Below, piece by piece: positions 35,649 through 43,730 of a DNA stretch of 43,730 bases. Position 1 is the first letter of the stretch. Each line of letters starts with the position of its first letter. Both the position numbers and the translations under genes were made by a program. This DNA is from Melioribacteraceae bacterium (GTDB lineage Bacteria; Bacteroidota; Ignavibacteria; Ignavibacteriales; Melioribacteraceae), in assembly GCA_022181065.1 (NCBI GenBank), contig BQMY01000103.1:1-43730 (forward strand). The letters run 5' to 3'. The notes below the pieces were generated by a model. The model saw nothing but the letters and a program-made list of their open reading frames with translations, was not told the DNA's origin and ran no database searches.

Positions 35649-38050
35649 TTACCCTCCGAGTTTAAAGTTAAAATGATTTCACTATTGCCGGAAGGTTTTG
35701 AATAATAAAAATTGAGTTTGTAATATTTCATATCTAGCCAGTCGTCAATAAAATTATTATAAAACCGTGAGCCGGGATTGCCCGATTGCCCGCCGGGATA
35801 ATGCCCGTACGCTTCAATTGTGTCTGTAAGTGATACAATCATCCGCCATGACGGTCCGTGAGTATAGTTGGTGGCGTTTATTGTGTTATAGTTTCCGGAT
35901 GTTGGAAGATAGTTTGTGCCAAGCGCCGGTACTCTCGCAAGATGCCGGATTACGGTTCCTCTGTTTTTGCCCCATGAAATTTTTGAAAGATCGCTGCCTA
36001 AATCAGATTTTATATTCTCGCAAGTCTTGTTGAATGCCATTATTAAAATGTTTTTAATGTCTTCTTCTTGTGGAGTTGTGAGGTTATCGATGTAGCTTTG
36101 ATTATTTTCTTCCAACGTGAGAAGGGTAACATCCCTGACAGGCATCGCAAGATTTAATGAGTCGATTGTGATATTATCATTCCAGATCTCTTCGGATGTG
36201 GATTGTAGCAAATATTCAAAAATTATTGGTGCCGCGAGTTTGCTCGCGTTTGTATATTGCCAGTTTTTGAGCGTATCATATACAGCCTTGTTATTTTCAG
36301 TATCATCAAGTGTTACATGTGAAAAAAACAGTTTTAGGAATCGTTCAGCAAAAATATTGTAGGAATCCCCCTGCATTGTTTTCATGTACTTTATATCAAT
36401 TGAATCATTTTCACGGAGCAGGTCATTAATCCGTTTTCCACGTTCGTAAGTCGCATAGCCGTCACCGAGATAGTAAGGATAACTATCACCAACCGGATCC
36501 TGATTGGCTGAGCTGACAAATCCTCGCTCCGGATTTTTCATCGAAGGAAGTTCATTCATCGGAATAAATTTTTCCCATGTGGATTTGTCATTTCTACCGT
36601 CACTGATAAATCTGCCCTGCGCATGTTCTCTTATGGGGAATTTCCCGTTATGCCTTATCGCGATATCACCATCCTTGTCGGCAAATATAAAATTTTGCGC
36701 CGGTACAGTATAGAAATCGAGCGCGGAAATGAAATCGTCGTAGTTTTTTGCTTTATTTAATTTTATAAAGGTTAAACCTTCGGCTGAAGGATCATGGGCT
36801 AGCCAACGCATAGCGCAATTTTGCGGGAAAGATTCATAGAACGGAGATTCAGAATCGAGATAGGGAACCGGTCCGAGATGTGTGTATAATACAGAATCAA
36901 CAACATCCGTTCGTCCTTTTACTTTGTAAATCTCCTTTTTATACTTCACGGGAAGTTTACTCCCATTGAATTCATAATTAGTTTTTGCGCTATCAGTAAA
37001 CTTCATCAGATACCAGTCGAAAACATCACTTCCCGCATTCGTAACTCCCCACGAAATATTTTCGTTAAAGCCAATGATCACACCGGGTGAGCCGGGTAAG
37101 GTAACACCGTAAACGTTCTGTTCAGGAGTATGCAGCTGGATTTCATACCAGACCGATGGAAGGCTTAACCCAAGATGTGGGTCGTTACAGAGAATCGGTT
37201 TGCCTGATTTCGTTTTTGTACCCGATACTGCCCAGTTGTTGCTTCCGGGGTAGTAACTTTCATCGGGATAAGAATTTATTTTTGTAAGTGGAATTTGAGG
37301 GATATCCTCATTACGGAATTTAATTTTATCTATCTCTTGATCCGGGATTATCGGCTCAATGAAAGGTGATACGATCGGATACATATAGTTCAGATTTTCT
37401 TCAGATAACACATTGGAAGCAATTGTTCTGAATTTTTCATTATTCCTTCCCGTAAGGTCCCATGCCATCATTTTCGAAAGGAGTGCGGTTTTGAGGGGTT
37501 TCCAAAGTTCGGGTTCGTAATCGAGCAATTTATATTCGAAAGGAAGGTCAGTGTGACTTAAACTCGAAATATAGCTGTTCACCCCCTCTGTGAAGGCAGA
37601 TAATATCTTACTATACTCAGGGTGCTGCATCATAACGTTGGCGGTTTTTTCGGCGGCGTCGGGTATGCCGATCTTCCGGTTAAATTTGTCATACTCCAGT
37701 AAAGCTGGACCAAGAAACTCGGATAGTCTCCCGGAAGCAGCCAATGTTTGAAATTCCATTTGCCACAGTCTGTGATACGCGGTTACAAATCCTTGCGTAA
37801 AGTAGAGATCATGATCATTTTCGGCGAAAATATGGGGAACCATACGATCATCAAAAAAGACTTCAACTTTTGAATTAAGATGTTGGGCTGGAAGTGCCGG
37901 GATATCAAAATCATTATCATTTTGCCAAAATCCGGAGTAGGGATTTAAAAATTTACCCAATGGAGGGATTATCCCAATTTTGTTGTTTCCTGAATAGAAA
38001 AGAATGGTTGATAGTATAATTAGTGCCGCGGGGAGGAAAAATCTTCTCAT
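35645..38050 (-). CDS. Penicillin-acylase family (Ntn) amidohydrolase, membrane-anchored or exported
   Basis: 801 residues from ATG 38050; a TTG at 38068 would add six. The N-terminal hydrophobic segment FFLPAALIILSTILFYSG is a signal or anchor. The Ntn-hydrolase nucleophile is Ser270 in YYPGSNNWAVSG, which becomes N-terminal after autocleavage into alpha (~1-269) and beta (~270-801) chains. NDPHLGLSLPSVWYEI and GVTNAGSDVFDWY follow as usual. Related enzymes cleave acyl-homoserine lactones, beta-lactams or other N-acyl amides; the natural substrate is unknown. It is followed by a coupled four-helix membrane protein. Confidence 0.93.
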   Translation of the reverse strand: MRRFFLPAALIILSTILFYSGNNKIGIIPPLGKFLNPYSGFWQNDNDFDIPALPAQHLNSKVEVFFDDRMVPHIFAENDHDLYFTQGFVTAYHRLWQMEFQTLAASGRLSEFLGPALLEYDKFNRKIGIPDAAEKTANVMMQHPEYSKILSAFTEGVNSYISSLSHTDLPFEYKLLDYEPELWKPLKTALLSKMMAWDLTGRNNEKFRTIASNVLSEENLNYMYPIVSPFIEPIIPDQEIDKIKFRNEDIPQIPLTKINSYPDESYYPGSNNWAVSGTKTKSGKPILCNDPHLGLSLPSVWYEIQLHTPEQNVYGVTLPGSPGVIIGFNENISWGVTNAGSDVFDWYLMKFTDSAKTNYEFNGSKLPVKYKKEIYKVKGRTDVVDSVLYTHLGPVPYLDSESPFYESFPQNCAMRWLAHDPSAEGLTFIKLNKAKNYDDFISALDFYTVPAQNFIFADKDGDIAIRHNGKFPIREHAQGRFISDGRNDKSTWEKFIPMNELPSMKNPERGFVSSANQDPVGDSYPYYLGDGYATYERGKRINDLLRENDSIDIKYMKTMQGDSYNIFAERFLKLFFSHVTLDDTENNKAVYDTLKNWQYTNASKLAAPIIFEYLLQSTSEEIWNDNITIDSLNLAMPVRDVTLLTLEENNQSYIDNLTTPQEEDIKNILIMAFNKTCENIKSDLGSDLSKISWGKNRGTVIRHLARVPALGTNYLPTSGNYNTINATNYTHGPSWRMIVSLTDTIEAYGHYPGGQSGNPGSRFYNNFIDDWLDMKYYKLNFYYSKPSGNSEIILTLNSEGK

Positions 38051-38204
38051 ATCGGGTGATTTCCTCAATAAAATTAAGATTTTTAAAGATTTTAGTTGAT
38101 GTTTTAATTTACAAAAAGTAATTTACAAAATAATCTGTTATGGGCGTGTAACAATAAGTATTTGAGCTTTATATCAGAAAATTACGGGGACTGGCAAAAA
38201 AAAT

Positions 38205-38232
38205 TTGTTCTTTGTATTAAAAGGCTTATATT
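38205..38232 (+). promoter_or_regulatory. Possible sigma-70-type promoter of the HU gene
   Basis: TTGTTC (38205-38210), 16-base spacer, TATATT (38227-38232), 41 bases before the ATG, with cgaggg as the ribosome-binding site. The -10 box matches well and the -35 box only partly. Confidence 0.35.
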
Positions 38233-38272
38233 AACTAAATAACAACAACTTAAACTAATTTTCGAGGGTTTT

Positions 38273-38557
38273 ATGGCAAAATCTATGACAAAATCTGATA
38301 TAGTAAACCATCTTGCGGACAAATTGGGTACAACAAAAAAAATGGCAAACGATTTTCTTGATGAATTCGTTGCGTTAGCTACCGCGGAAGCAAAAAATGA
38401 ATTTACTATTCCGGGTATGGGTAAATTAACTACTTCAAAAAGACAGGAAAGAAAAGGAAGAAATCCTCAGACTGGTGCAGAAATCACAATCGCTGCTAAA
38501 GAAGTTGTGAAATTTAAAGTTTCTAAAACTTTGCAGGACGCTGTTTTTACAAAATAA
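38273..38557 (+). CDS. hup: HU-family DNA-binding protein
   Basis: 94 residues, typical HU length. MTKSDIVNHLADKLGTTKK starts the helical dimer core. FTIPGMGKLTTSKRQERKGRNPQTGAEITIAAKEVVKFKVSK contains the beta-arm with GRNPQTG and the proline that intercalates at DNA kinks. It forms homodimers that bend and compact DNA. GAGGG sits 6 nt before the ATG. Single-gene unit with its own probable promoter. Confidence 0.95.
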   Translation: MAKSMTKSDIVNHLADKLGTTKKMANDFLDEFVALATAEAKNEFTIPGMGKLTTSKRQERKGRNPQTGAEITIAAKEVVKFKVSKTLQDAVFTK

Positions 38558-38600
38558 ATATATAAAACAGTTTTCATTTTGTCGGGGATTTTCAAGTTGG

Positions 38601-39116
38601 TTATTTTTTTCTCTTGATAATCCCCTTTTTATTTAACTCACCGAAATCTTTTATCCTCTGCAATATGTCGCCGTATAATTCCTGAGGGATGTTGCTTAAA
38701 ATTCTTGTAACAAGTTTGTTATAGTTCTTTATGTGCGGACTCAATCCAATCCTTGTTCCATGCACATCCACAACATAAACCGGTCGGGCGGGCGTGTTCG
38801 AAAATATTCCTCCGGTAATTTCTGTTATTTCCGATAATTTCATAGTTACTTCTTTACGCTGAAGAAAGTAATCACTGCAAATCATATTTTCATTATCAAT
38901 TTTGATTAAATAAGGAAAGTATTTGTAGTTTTTATAATAGAATCGGTTAATTGCGTAGATCAAGAGCGCATGCACAGCAATTGAAATTCCGTTAAACAAA
39001 GTTTTCTCAGGGTCGAGCAGGGCTATCAGAAAATAGACAAAGAGAAGCATTGTAACGGGAATATTCGCGAATCGGTAAACAAGTTTTGCGACAAATGAAT
39101 ATTTGTAGTTTTCCAT
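38601..39116 (-). CDS. Two-helix membrane protein with PH-like cytoplasmic domain
   Basis: 171 residues from ATG 39116; a TTG two codons upstream is also open. Two adjacent membrane helices (~15-32 and ~44-62) are followed by a region (YFPYLIKIDNENMICSDYF...EVTMKLSEITEITGG...VYVVDVHGTRIGLSPHI) with the strand pattern of a bacterial PH-like domain, and a basic tail ending KRKK. Function unknown. Divergent from the hydrolase at 39206. Confidence 0.7.
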   Translation of the reverse strand: MENYKYSFVAKLVYRFANIPVTMLLFVYFLIALLDPEKTLFNGISIAVHALLIYAINRFYYKNYKYFPYLIKIDNENMICSDYFLQRKEVTMKLSEITEITGGIFSNTPARPVYVVDVHGTRIGLSPHIKNYNKLVTRILSNIPQELYGDILQRIKDFGELNKKGIIKRKK

Positions 39117-39205
39117 GAACAATTTTATTTTAATTATTAAGTTCTCAAAAAATAGATTAACCCGCTGAGAATAACAAATTTAATGGTTTACATTTATGGA
39201 AGATT

Positions 39206-40039
39206 ATGAGAAATAATACCCTTCGGCTTTTGATTACACTACTTTTAGTTTTAACTCCTCATTTGCTCTTTTCGCAAGAGAAAAAGAATACCTCCTACAA
39301 ATTGTTAAATGATATCTCCTATTATGAAGCTGCTAAAATCACCGATGATTACCAAAAAGAACGGTGTGTACTCGATATTTATTACCCTGCAAATATTGAG
39401 GATTTTGCAACGGTGGTGTGGTTTCATGGCGGAGGGATTAAGATGGGTGAGAAGTTTGTTCCGAAGCTGCTTATGGAACAGGGATTTGCCGTTGTTGCCG
39501 TTAATTACAGATTGTATCCTAAAGTTAAAAAGCCGGTCTATCTCGAAGACGCGGCTGCAGCTGTTGCATGGACGATAAAGAATATTGGGAAATATGATGG
39601 CGACAGTCTGAAGGTGTTCGTTAGCGGGCATTCCGCGGGGGGATATCTCACTTCAATGGTTGGACTTGATAAATCATTTCTTGCCGAGTTTGGTGTTGAT
39701 GCCGATATTCTTGCCGGACTTATACCCTTTAGCGGACATACAATTACACATTTCACCGTGCGTGAAGAGATGGGAATACCGGGTGAACAGGCTATCGTGG
39801 ATGAATATGCGCCTTTATATCACGCGAAGAAAGATACTCCGCCGATACTGCTTATAACAGGCGACAGGGAGCTTGAACTGCTCGGCAGGTATGAAGAAAC
39901 CGCGTACTTCTACCGAATGATGAAGGTTAACGGAAATGAAAGTACAGAATTGATAGAGCTGCAAGGTTTTGACCATGGCACAATGGTTAATCCGGCGTGT
40001 TTTCTACTCATTGAATTTGTTGAAAAATATAGTAAGTAA
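39206..40039 (+). CDS. Exported alpha/beta hydrolase (HSL-type esterase/lipase)
   Basis: 277 residues with a signal peptide (MRNNTLRLLITLLLVLTPHLLFSQ). The oxyanion motif HGGG (74-77) and nucleophile elbow GHSAGG with Ser143 define the hormone-sensitive-lipase type. The acid (Asp in ITGDREL) and His (GFDHGTM) follow in order. It should hydrolyse carboxyl esters of short or aryl substrates in the periplasm; some relatives are kynurenine formamidases. It ends convergently 1 nt from the methyltransferase gene. Confidence 0.9.
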   Translation: MRNNTLRLLITLLLVLTPHLLFSQEKKNTSYKLLNDISYYEAAKITDDYQKERCVLDIYYPANIEDFATVVWFHGGGIKMGEKFVPKLLMEQGFAVVAVNYRLYPKVKKPVYLEDAAAAVAWTIKNIGKYDGDSLKVFVSGHSAGGYLTSMVGLDKSFLAEFGVDADILAGLIPFSGHTITHFTVREEMGIPGEQAIVDEYAPLYHAKKDTPPILLITGDRELELLGRYEETAYFYRMMKVNGNESTELIELQGFDHGTMVNPACFLLIEFVEKYSK

Positions 40040-40040
40040 A

Positions 40041-40586
40041 TTATTGCCGAGAGATATCATAAATCCTGCGGAGATCGAAGATTGATATTCCGTAAGCCAC
40101 AGAAACATTGAGCGATTGTTTGATACCGTACTGAGGTATTTCCATTGTGAAATCGCTCAGTTCAACCAGTTCGCTGTTCACACCGGATATTTCATTTCCG
40201 ATTACCAGACATAGTGGAAAGATATCCGGTTTCACTGTATAATGCGGAATTGATGAATCGGTCAGTTCGAGAGAACAGATTTTTACACCTTCACTTTTCA
40301 GTTTTTTTACAATATCAACAGCGTTATCAACTTTTTCCCACGGCACACTATCGGTGGCTCCGAGCGCCGTTTTCAGGATTTCTTTTTTAGGTGGAGCGGG
40401 TGTATATCCGCAAAGGTAAAGTTTTTCTATCTGGGCACCATCGGAAGTTCTGAAAAGGGAACCAACATTGTAGCTGCTGCGGATGTTATCAGCGACAACA
40501 TAAACCGGGAGACGGTTTATTTTATCGAGTGTTTCAAGAGTGCTGCGGTTTTCCGATATTTCATCGTGTGATAGTTTTCTTGCCAT
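40041..40586 (-). CDS. SpoU/TrmH-family RNA 2'-O-methyltransferase
   Basis: 181 residues from ATG 40586, which shares one base with the rlmN stop (TGATG). The SPOUT knot motifs are present: motif 1 RSSYNVGSLFR (~38-48), motif 2 LVIGNEISGV (~128-137) and motif 3 IPQYGIKQSLNVSVAYGI (~150-168). It methylates a ribose 2'-OH in tRNA or rRNA using AdoMet, but the target site is not evident. Short length without an N-terminal L30e-like domain fits the TrmH/TrmL group. Co-transcribed with rlmN, another RNA methyltransferase. Confidence 0.92.
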   Translation of the reverse strand: MARKLSHDEISENRSTLETLDKINRLPVYVVADNIRSSYNVGSLFRTSDGAQIEKLYLCGYTPAPPKKEILKTALGATDSVPWEKVDNAVDIVKKLKSEGVKICSLELTDSSIPHYTVKPDIFPLCLVIGNEISGVNSELVELSDFTMEIPQYGIKQSLNVSVAYGISIFDLRRIYDISRQ

Positions 40587-41644
40587 CAGAGTGCCTTCAC
40601 TGCTAATTGACCACAAGCCGCCGCAATATCATCACCCTGAGTATCACGAAGCATAACGGTAATATTTTTAGATCGGAGTTTATCGGCAAATTCGCGTATG
40701 CGTTCATGCGGGGTGGACTCCAGCTGACCGGAAAAACCGTCGGGATCCATGTGTTTAATACTGTTAAACGGGATTATATTTATTTTACTCGGCATGGAAC
40801 TGCAAAGCCGAACCAGTCCTTTCAAATCTTCATCCCGGTCATTTATTCCATCGAGCATGGTATATTCGAATGTTATTCGCGATTTTGTTTTCGCGAGATA
40901 ATATTTGATCGCGTCCAGATTATCCGCCAAAGAATACTTCTCATTGATCGGCATAATTTTACTGCGAATATCCTCAAAACATGAATGAAGCGACAACGCA
41001 AGTTTTACACGCAGATTGGTATCAGCCAGCTCCCTGATTTTTGGCGGAATTCCCGCGGTAGAAACCGTTATACGATGTTTGCTTACAGCTTTGTTCATTT
41101 CGCTCGTGAATATTTCAAGAGAACGCACAGTCCCTTTGAAGTTTAGCAAAGGTTCACCCATTCCCATGTAAACAATATTTGTGATGGTATCCTTCCCAAC
41201 TTCCTTCGCGACAAGGAGATACTGGTCAACAATTTCACCCGGTGTGAGATTACGTTTATAACCCATAAGTCCGGTAGCACAAAACTTGCAGTCAAGCGGG
41301 CATCCTACCTGAGTTGAAATGCAGAGTGTGTTTCGCTCTTTATCGGGTATGAGCACCGATTCAATTTTGCGGTTGTCGAAAGTTTTGAAGAGGAATTTTT
41401 TTGTATCAGTTGAAGAAGAATATTGTTCATCAACTTTTGTGAGTGAAGTGAAGCTGAACCTCGCGTCAAGTTTTTCGCGCAAACTTTTGGACAGATTGAG
41501 CATTTCCGCCGGATCAAAAACCAGATTGTTATACATCCAGTTATAAACCTGATCAGCACGAAATTTTTGTTCATCTATTTCAAGGAATAAAACCCGAAGC
41601 TCCTCAAGTGATAAACCTTTTATCTCTATTTTTTTATCGTTCAT
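40586..41644 (-). CDS. rlmN: Dual-specificity 23S rRNA/tRNA adenine-C2 methyltransferase RlmN
   Basis: 352 residues. The radical-SAM cluster cysteines are Cys115, Cys119 and Cys122 (GCPLDCKFCATG). The AdoMet and substrate motifs MGMGEPLLNF, STAGIPP, LALSLHS and FEYTMLDGIND are visible, and the catalytic Cys344 near the end (AAACGQL) forms the covalent intermediate. It methylates C2 of A2503 in 23S rRNA and A37 of some tRNAs. ATG 41644 lies divergent from the phosphomannomutase with ~190 bases between. Confidence 0.96.
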   Translation of the reverse strand: MNDKKIEIKGLSLEELRVLFLEIDEQKFRADQVYNWMYNNLVFDPAEMLNLSKSLREKLDARFSFTSLTKVDEQYSSSTDTKKFLFKTFDNRKIESVLIPDKERNTLCISTQVGCPLDCKFCATGLMGYKRNLTPGEIVDQYLLVAKEVGKDTITNIVYMGMGEPLLNFKGTVRSLEIFTSEMNKAVSKHRITVSTAGIPPKIRELADTNLRVKLALSLHSCFEDIRSKIMPINEKYSLADNLDAIKYYLAKTKSRITFEYTMLDGINDRDEDLKGLVRLCSSMPSKINIIPFNSIKHMDPDGFSGQLESTPHERIREFADKLRSKNITVMLRDTQGDDIAAACGQLAVKAL

Positions 41645-41837
41645 TTTTTCATCTTTTTAATTGGGCTAATTTAAGCATTAGATTGAAATATTAAAAGTCG
41701 TCAAAAAATCGGGTTGAAGTAAAACAATTGTTATTATTAATGCAGATAAAGTGTATTGGTTTGTTATTTTACTTTTCAAAGGGTATTTTAAATAAGATAA
41801 AAATGAAAATTATAAACTAACTATTATGGAGAAATTG

Positions 41838-43184
41838 ATGGCTAACATACCTTCATTTAAGGCTTATGATATCAGGGGTAAGGTCCCGGGCGATTTGAAT
41901 GCCGAATTAGCGTATAAAGTTGGACGAGCAGTAGTCACATATCTCGGAGCCAAACTAATTGTCATAGGGCATGATGTGAGAGAATCGTCAGAAGAAATTT
42001 CTGCCTCACTTGCTGATGGTATCACTGATGCGGGTGCTGATGTTGTTGACCTGGGGTTATGCGGAACCGAAATGATCTACTTTGCGACACCTTACCTTGA
42101 CGCTGATAGCGGCGTAATGATAACAGCGAGCCACAATCCTCCTGAATATAACGGCTTAAAATTTGTTAAAAAAGGTTCAGTGCCTATGGGTTACGATTCC
42201 GGCTTGAGCGAGGTTGAAAAGATGATCCTTGATGATAATCTTGGTCCGGTAGCGGATAAAAAAGGCTCAGTCTCAACGAAAGATGTTATGAAGGAGTTTG
42301 TTGAAAGATTACGTACTTTCTATAAAGCGGAAAACATTAAGCCGTTGAAAGTTGTTGTAAACGCCGGTAACGGTTGTGCTGGTCCGGCGGTTGATGCCCT
42401 TGAACCATATCTTCCCGTTGAAATGATAAAAGTGCATCATGAGCCTGATTCATCTTTCCCGAATGGTGTTCCGAATCCATTGCTTCCCGACAGACGTAAA
42501 CCTACCATTGACGCTATCAAAGAGCATAACGCTGATCTTGGAGTTGCGTGGGACGGTGATTACGACCGATGTTTCTTTTTTGACGAGGAAGGAAATTTCA
42601 TTGAAGGTTATTACATCGTGGGATTACTCGCGAAATCAATCCTGAAGAAAAACCCGGGTGAAAAAATTGTTCATGATCCACGCCTTACATGGAATACCCT
42701 GAAGGAAGTAGAAGCCGCGAATGGTGAAGCTGTTCAATCGAAAAGCGGACATGCTTTCATTAAACAGAAGATGCGCGAAGTAAACGCGATTTATGGTGGC
42801 GAGATGTCAGCGCATCACTATTTCAGGGATAATTACTACTCTGATAGCGGATTGATACCTTATGTGCTTCTCCTTGAATTGATGAGCGTGGAAGGTAAAA
42901 AATTGTCAGAATTGGTTAACGAGATGATATCCAGTTATCCTTGTTCCGGTGAGATCAATACCACACTTGAAGACCCTCAGGCAAAACTTGAAGAAATAAA
43001 AGCAAAATACAAAGATGGAAAAGTTGAGTACAAAGATGGTGTAAGTGTAGAATATGATAACTGGCGTTTCAATGTGAGATTGAGTAATACTGAACCATTG
43101 ATCAGATTAAATGTTGAGTCAAAAGGTGATACAGCGCTCATGGAAGAAAAAACGAAAGAACTTCTTGATTTAATCAGGAGCTAA
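41838..43184 (+). CDS. manB: Phosphomannomutase / phosphoglucomutase
   Basis: 448 residues from the ATG at 41838, which has GGAG 6 nt upstream; an ATG at 41826 overlaps that site. The four domains show phosphoserine Ser98 (TASHNP), the Mg2+ loop DGDYDR (239-244), sugar-binding GEMSAHHYF and phosphate-binding RLSNTEPLIRLN. It interconverts mannose-6-phosphate and mannose-1-phosphate (or the glucose forms) for nucleotide-sugar and surface polysaccharide synthesis. The GEMSAHH motif is common to the dual-specificity group, so the sugar preference is open. Confidence 0.93.
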   Translation: MANIPSFKAYDIRGKVPGDLNAELAYKVGRAVVTYLGAKLIVIGHDVRESSEEISASLADGITDAGADVVDLGLCGTEMIYFATPYLDADSGVMITASHNPPEYNGLKFVKKGSVPMGYDSGLSEVEKMILDDNLGPVADKKGSVSTKDVMKEFVERLRTFYKAENIKPLKVVVNAGNGCAGPAVDALEPYLPVEMIKVHHEPDSSFPNGVPNPLLPDRRKPTIDAIKEHNADLGVAWDGDYDRCFFFDEEGNFIEGYYIVGLLAKSILKKNPGEKIVHDPRLTWNTLKEVEAANGEAVQSKSGHAFIKQKMREVNAIYGGEMSAHHYFRDNYYSDSGLIPYVLLLELMSVEGKKLSELVNEMISSYPCSGEINTTLEDPQAKLEEIKAKYKDGKVEYKDGVSVEYDNWRFNVRLSNTEPLIRLNVESKGDTALMEEKTKELLDLIRS

Positions 43185-43257
43185 TTTTACTTTTGTATGA
43201 ACTTTGATGATCGAAAAAACGTCCTATTAATGCGGATAATAATTAAAGGGTTAAAAA

Positions 43258-43482
43258 ATGGCTGAAGATAAAGAAAAAGCAATTGATGTGAATAAACTTT
43301 TACAGAACAAGTTAAAAGGTGTTAGCGTTGGCGCTCTTGAAAGTGGTATTTCAAGAGTAGTGAGTGAACTGGTTGGCGAAGATTACAAGTGTACAATTGG
43401 TGAAGTAAAATATACTCTTTTCAGCGGAGCTGATTTCCACGTAAAAGTTGAATTAAGCTACAACCCTGACGAAGATAATTAG
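43258..43482 (+). CDS. Hypothetical 74-aa cytosolic protein
   Basis: ATG after taaagggttaaaa. Residues 10-45 are helical (NKLLQNKLKGVSVGALES, ISRVVSELVGE), followed by a beta-rich tail (YKCTIGEVKYTLFSGADFHVKVELSY) and an acidic end. It is codon-regular and followed by a hairpin, so probably real; no family recognised. It lies 73 bases downstream of the phosphomannomutase and may be transcribed with it. Confidence 0.65.
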   Translation: MAEDKEKAIDVNKLLQNKLKGVSVGALESGISRVVSELVGEDYKCTIGEVKYTLFSGADFHVKVELSYNPDEDN

Positions 43483-43487
43483 TTTAC

Positions 43488-43509
43488 AGGAAGGTGGTTT
43501 CACCTTCCT
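43488..43509 (+). terminator. Stem-loop after the 74-aa gene
   Basis: AGGAAGGTG (43488-43496), loop GTTT, CACCTTCCT (43501-43509): a perfect 9-bp hairpin 6 bases after the stop. There is no T-run, so it may be a Rho-type or mRNA-end hairpin. Confidence 0.65.
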
Positions 43510-43537
43510 CAGTCTGTTGACAAAGTCATTTAGTCCT

Positions 43538-43626
43538 AAAGTCCTCCATTGAAGGAGGTGGATTCCGACGAATGTCGGAAGACGGAGGATGATTTTTTAC
43601 TTTTTTCATGACTTTTTGTCATCCCC
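43538..43626 (+). repeat. Dispersed intergenic repeat, copy B
   Basis: Second copy of the element at 35122-35209, same orientation. The hairpin TTCCGAC-GAAT-GTCGGAA is perfect here (7 bp), and the tail has ATGAC-TTTTT-GTCAT. A TCCGCC/GGCGGA hairpin (about 43637-43651) follows, as similar hairpins precede copy A. The remainder to 43730 holds no recognisable gene. Confidence 0.85.
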
Positions 43627-43730
43627 CATCACAAAATCCGCCGTTGGCGGAGTGATTTCCCCCTTCGGAAGCAATGGCGTCAACTTAGTGGTTTTCATGC
43701 TAAAACACCCGTTTATTGTTCATGGGATAT

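Overview
The window reads as a chromosomal contig end from a Gram-negative (diderm), AT-rich, free-living bacterium. It encodes TonB-receptor and outer-membrane beta-barrel proteins, several lipobox lipoproteins, PAS-rich hybrid kinases and a plant-type (group III-like) phosphofructokinase. Clear Shine-Dalgarno sites (for example GGAGG before the phosphofructokinase) argue against a typical Bacteroidetes. The overall mix suggests the Ignavibacteria/Chlorobiota side of the Bacteroidota-Chlorobiota group. This is an inference from gene content, not a phylogenetic placement. Bases 1-14 are the 3' end of an Illumina adapter, so the first gene is cut by the assembly rather than by biology.

Layout. 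15-4145 (+): a carbohydrate and surface block with a GH3 hexosaminidase C-terminus, a lipoprotein, a lipoprotein GH13 alpha-amylase and an exported transglutaminase-like protein. 4147-6656: hemerythrin, a 55-residue acidic protein, a structured 3' region with a strong terminator, a lipoprotein, a broken GNAT acetyltransferase and a tandem-receiver protein. 6823-8841: an inverted-repeat control region, the PII (glnK)-amtB nitrogen operon and a DUF2892 membrane protein. 8895-13939: a 5'-nucleotidase with a DUF2461 protein, a metallo-beta-lactamase-fold protein that has lost nearly all metal ligands, and release factor 3. 14003-18243 (-): a soluble PAS kinase, an ECF sigma / zinc anti-sigma / OsmC / YidD operon and an AlkA-like glycosylase. 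18276-22397 (+): a cNMP/GAF kinase-like protein whose phospho-acceptor His is Asn, MiaA and a GT2 glycosyltransferase. 22873-31391 (+): a five-gene signalling operon. 31425-34759: exported MsrA, phosphofructokinase, a cupin, a LysM lipoprotein and a TetR regulator. 34760-35279: a hairpin- and repeat-filled gap. 35280-43482: penicillin-acylase family hydrolase with a small membrane partner, HU, a PH-like membrane protein, an alpha/beta hydrolase, a SpoU methyltransferase with RlmN, phosphomannomutase and a small conserved-looking ORF. The last ~190 bases carry a second copy of the intergenic repeat.

The most interesting unit is 22873-31391: a receiver-nucleotide cyclase, a small barrel, a TonB-type receptor, a YfiR-like periplasmic protein and a hybrid kinase with a YfiN-like (CHASE8-type) periplasmic sensor, nearly all overlapping or closely spaced. 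The genes suggest a pathway from the outer membrane through a YfiR-like inhibitor and a membrane kinase to a phospho-controlled cyclase. It resembles YfiBNR with the diguanylate cyclase replaced by a kinase. Other points worth a second look are the dead metallo-hydrolase, the His-to-Asn kinase, an RsrA-like redox anti-sigma factor, unusual purine-specificity residues in the cyclase, and a nested pair of intergenic repeats.
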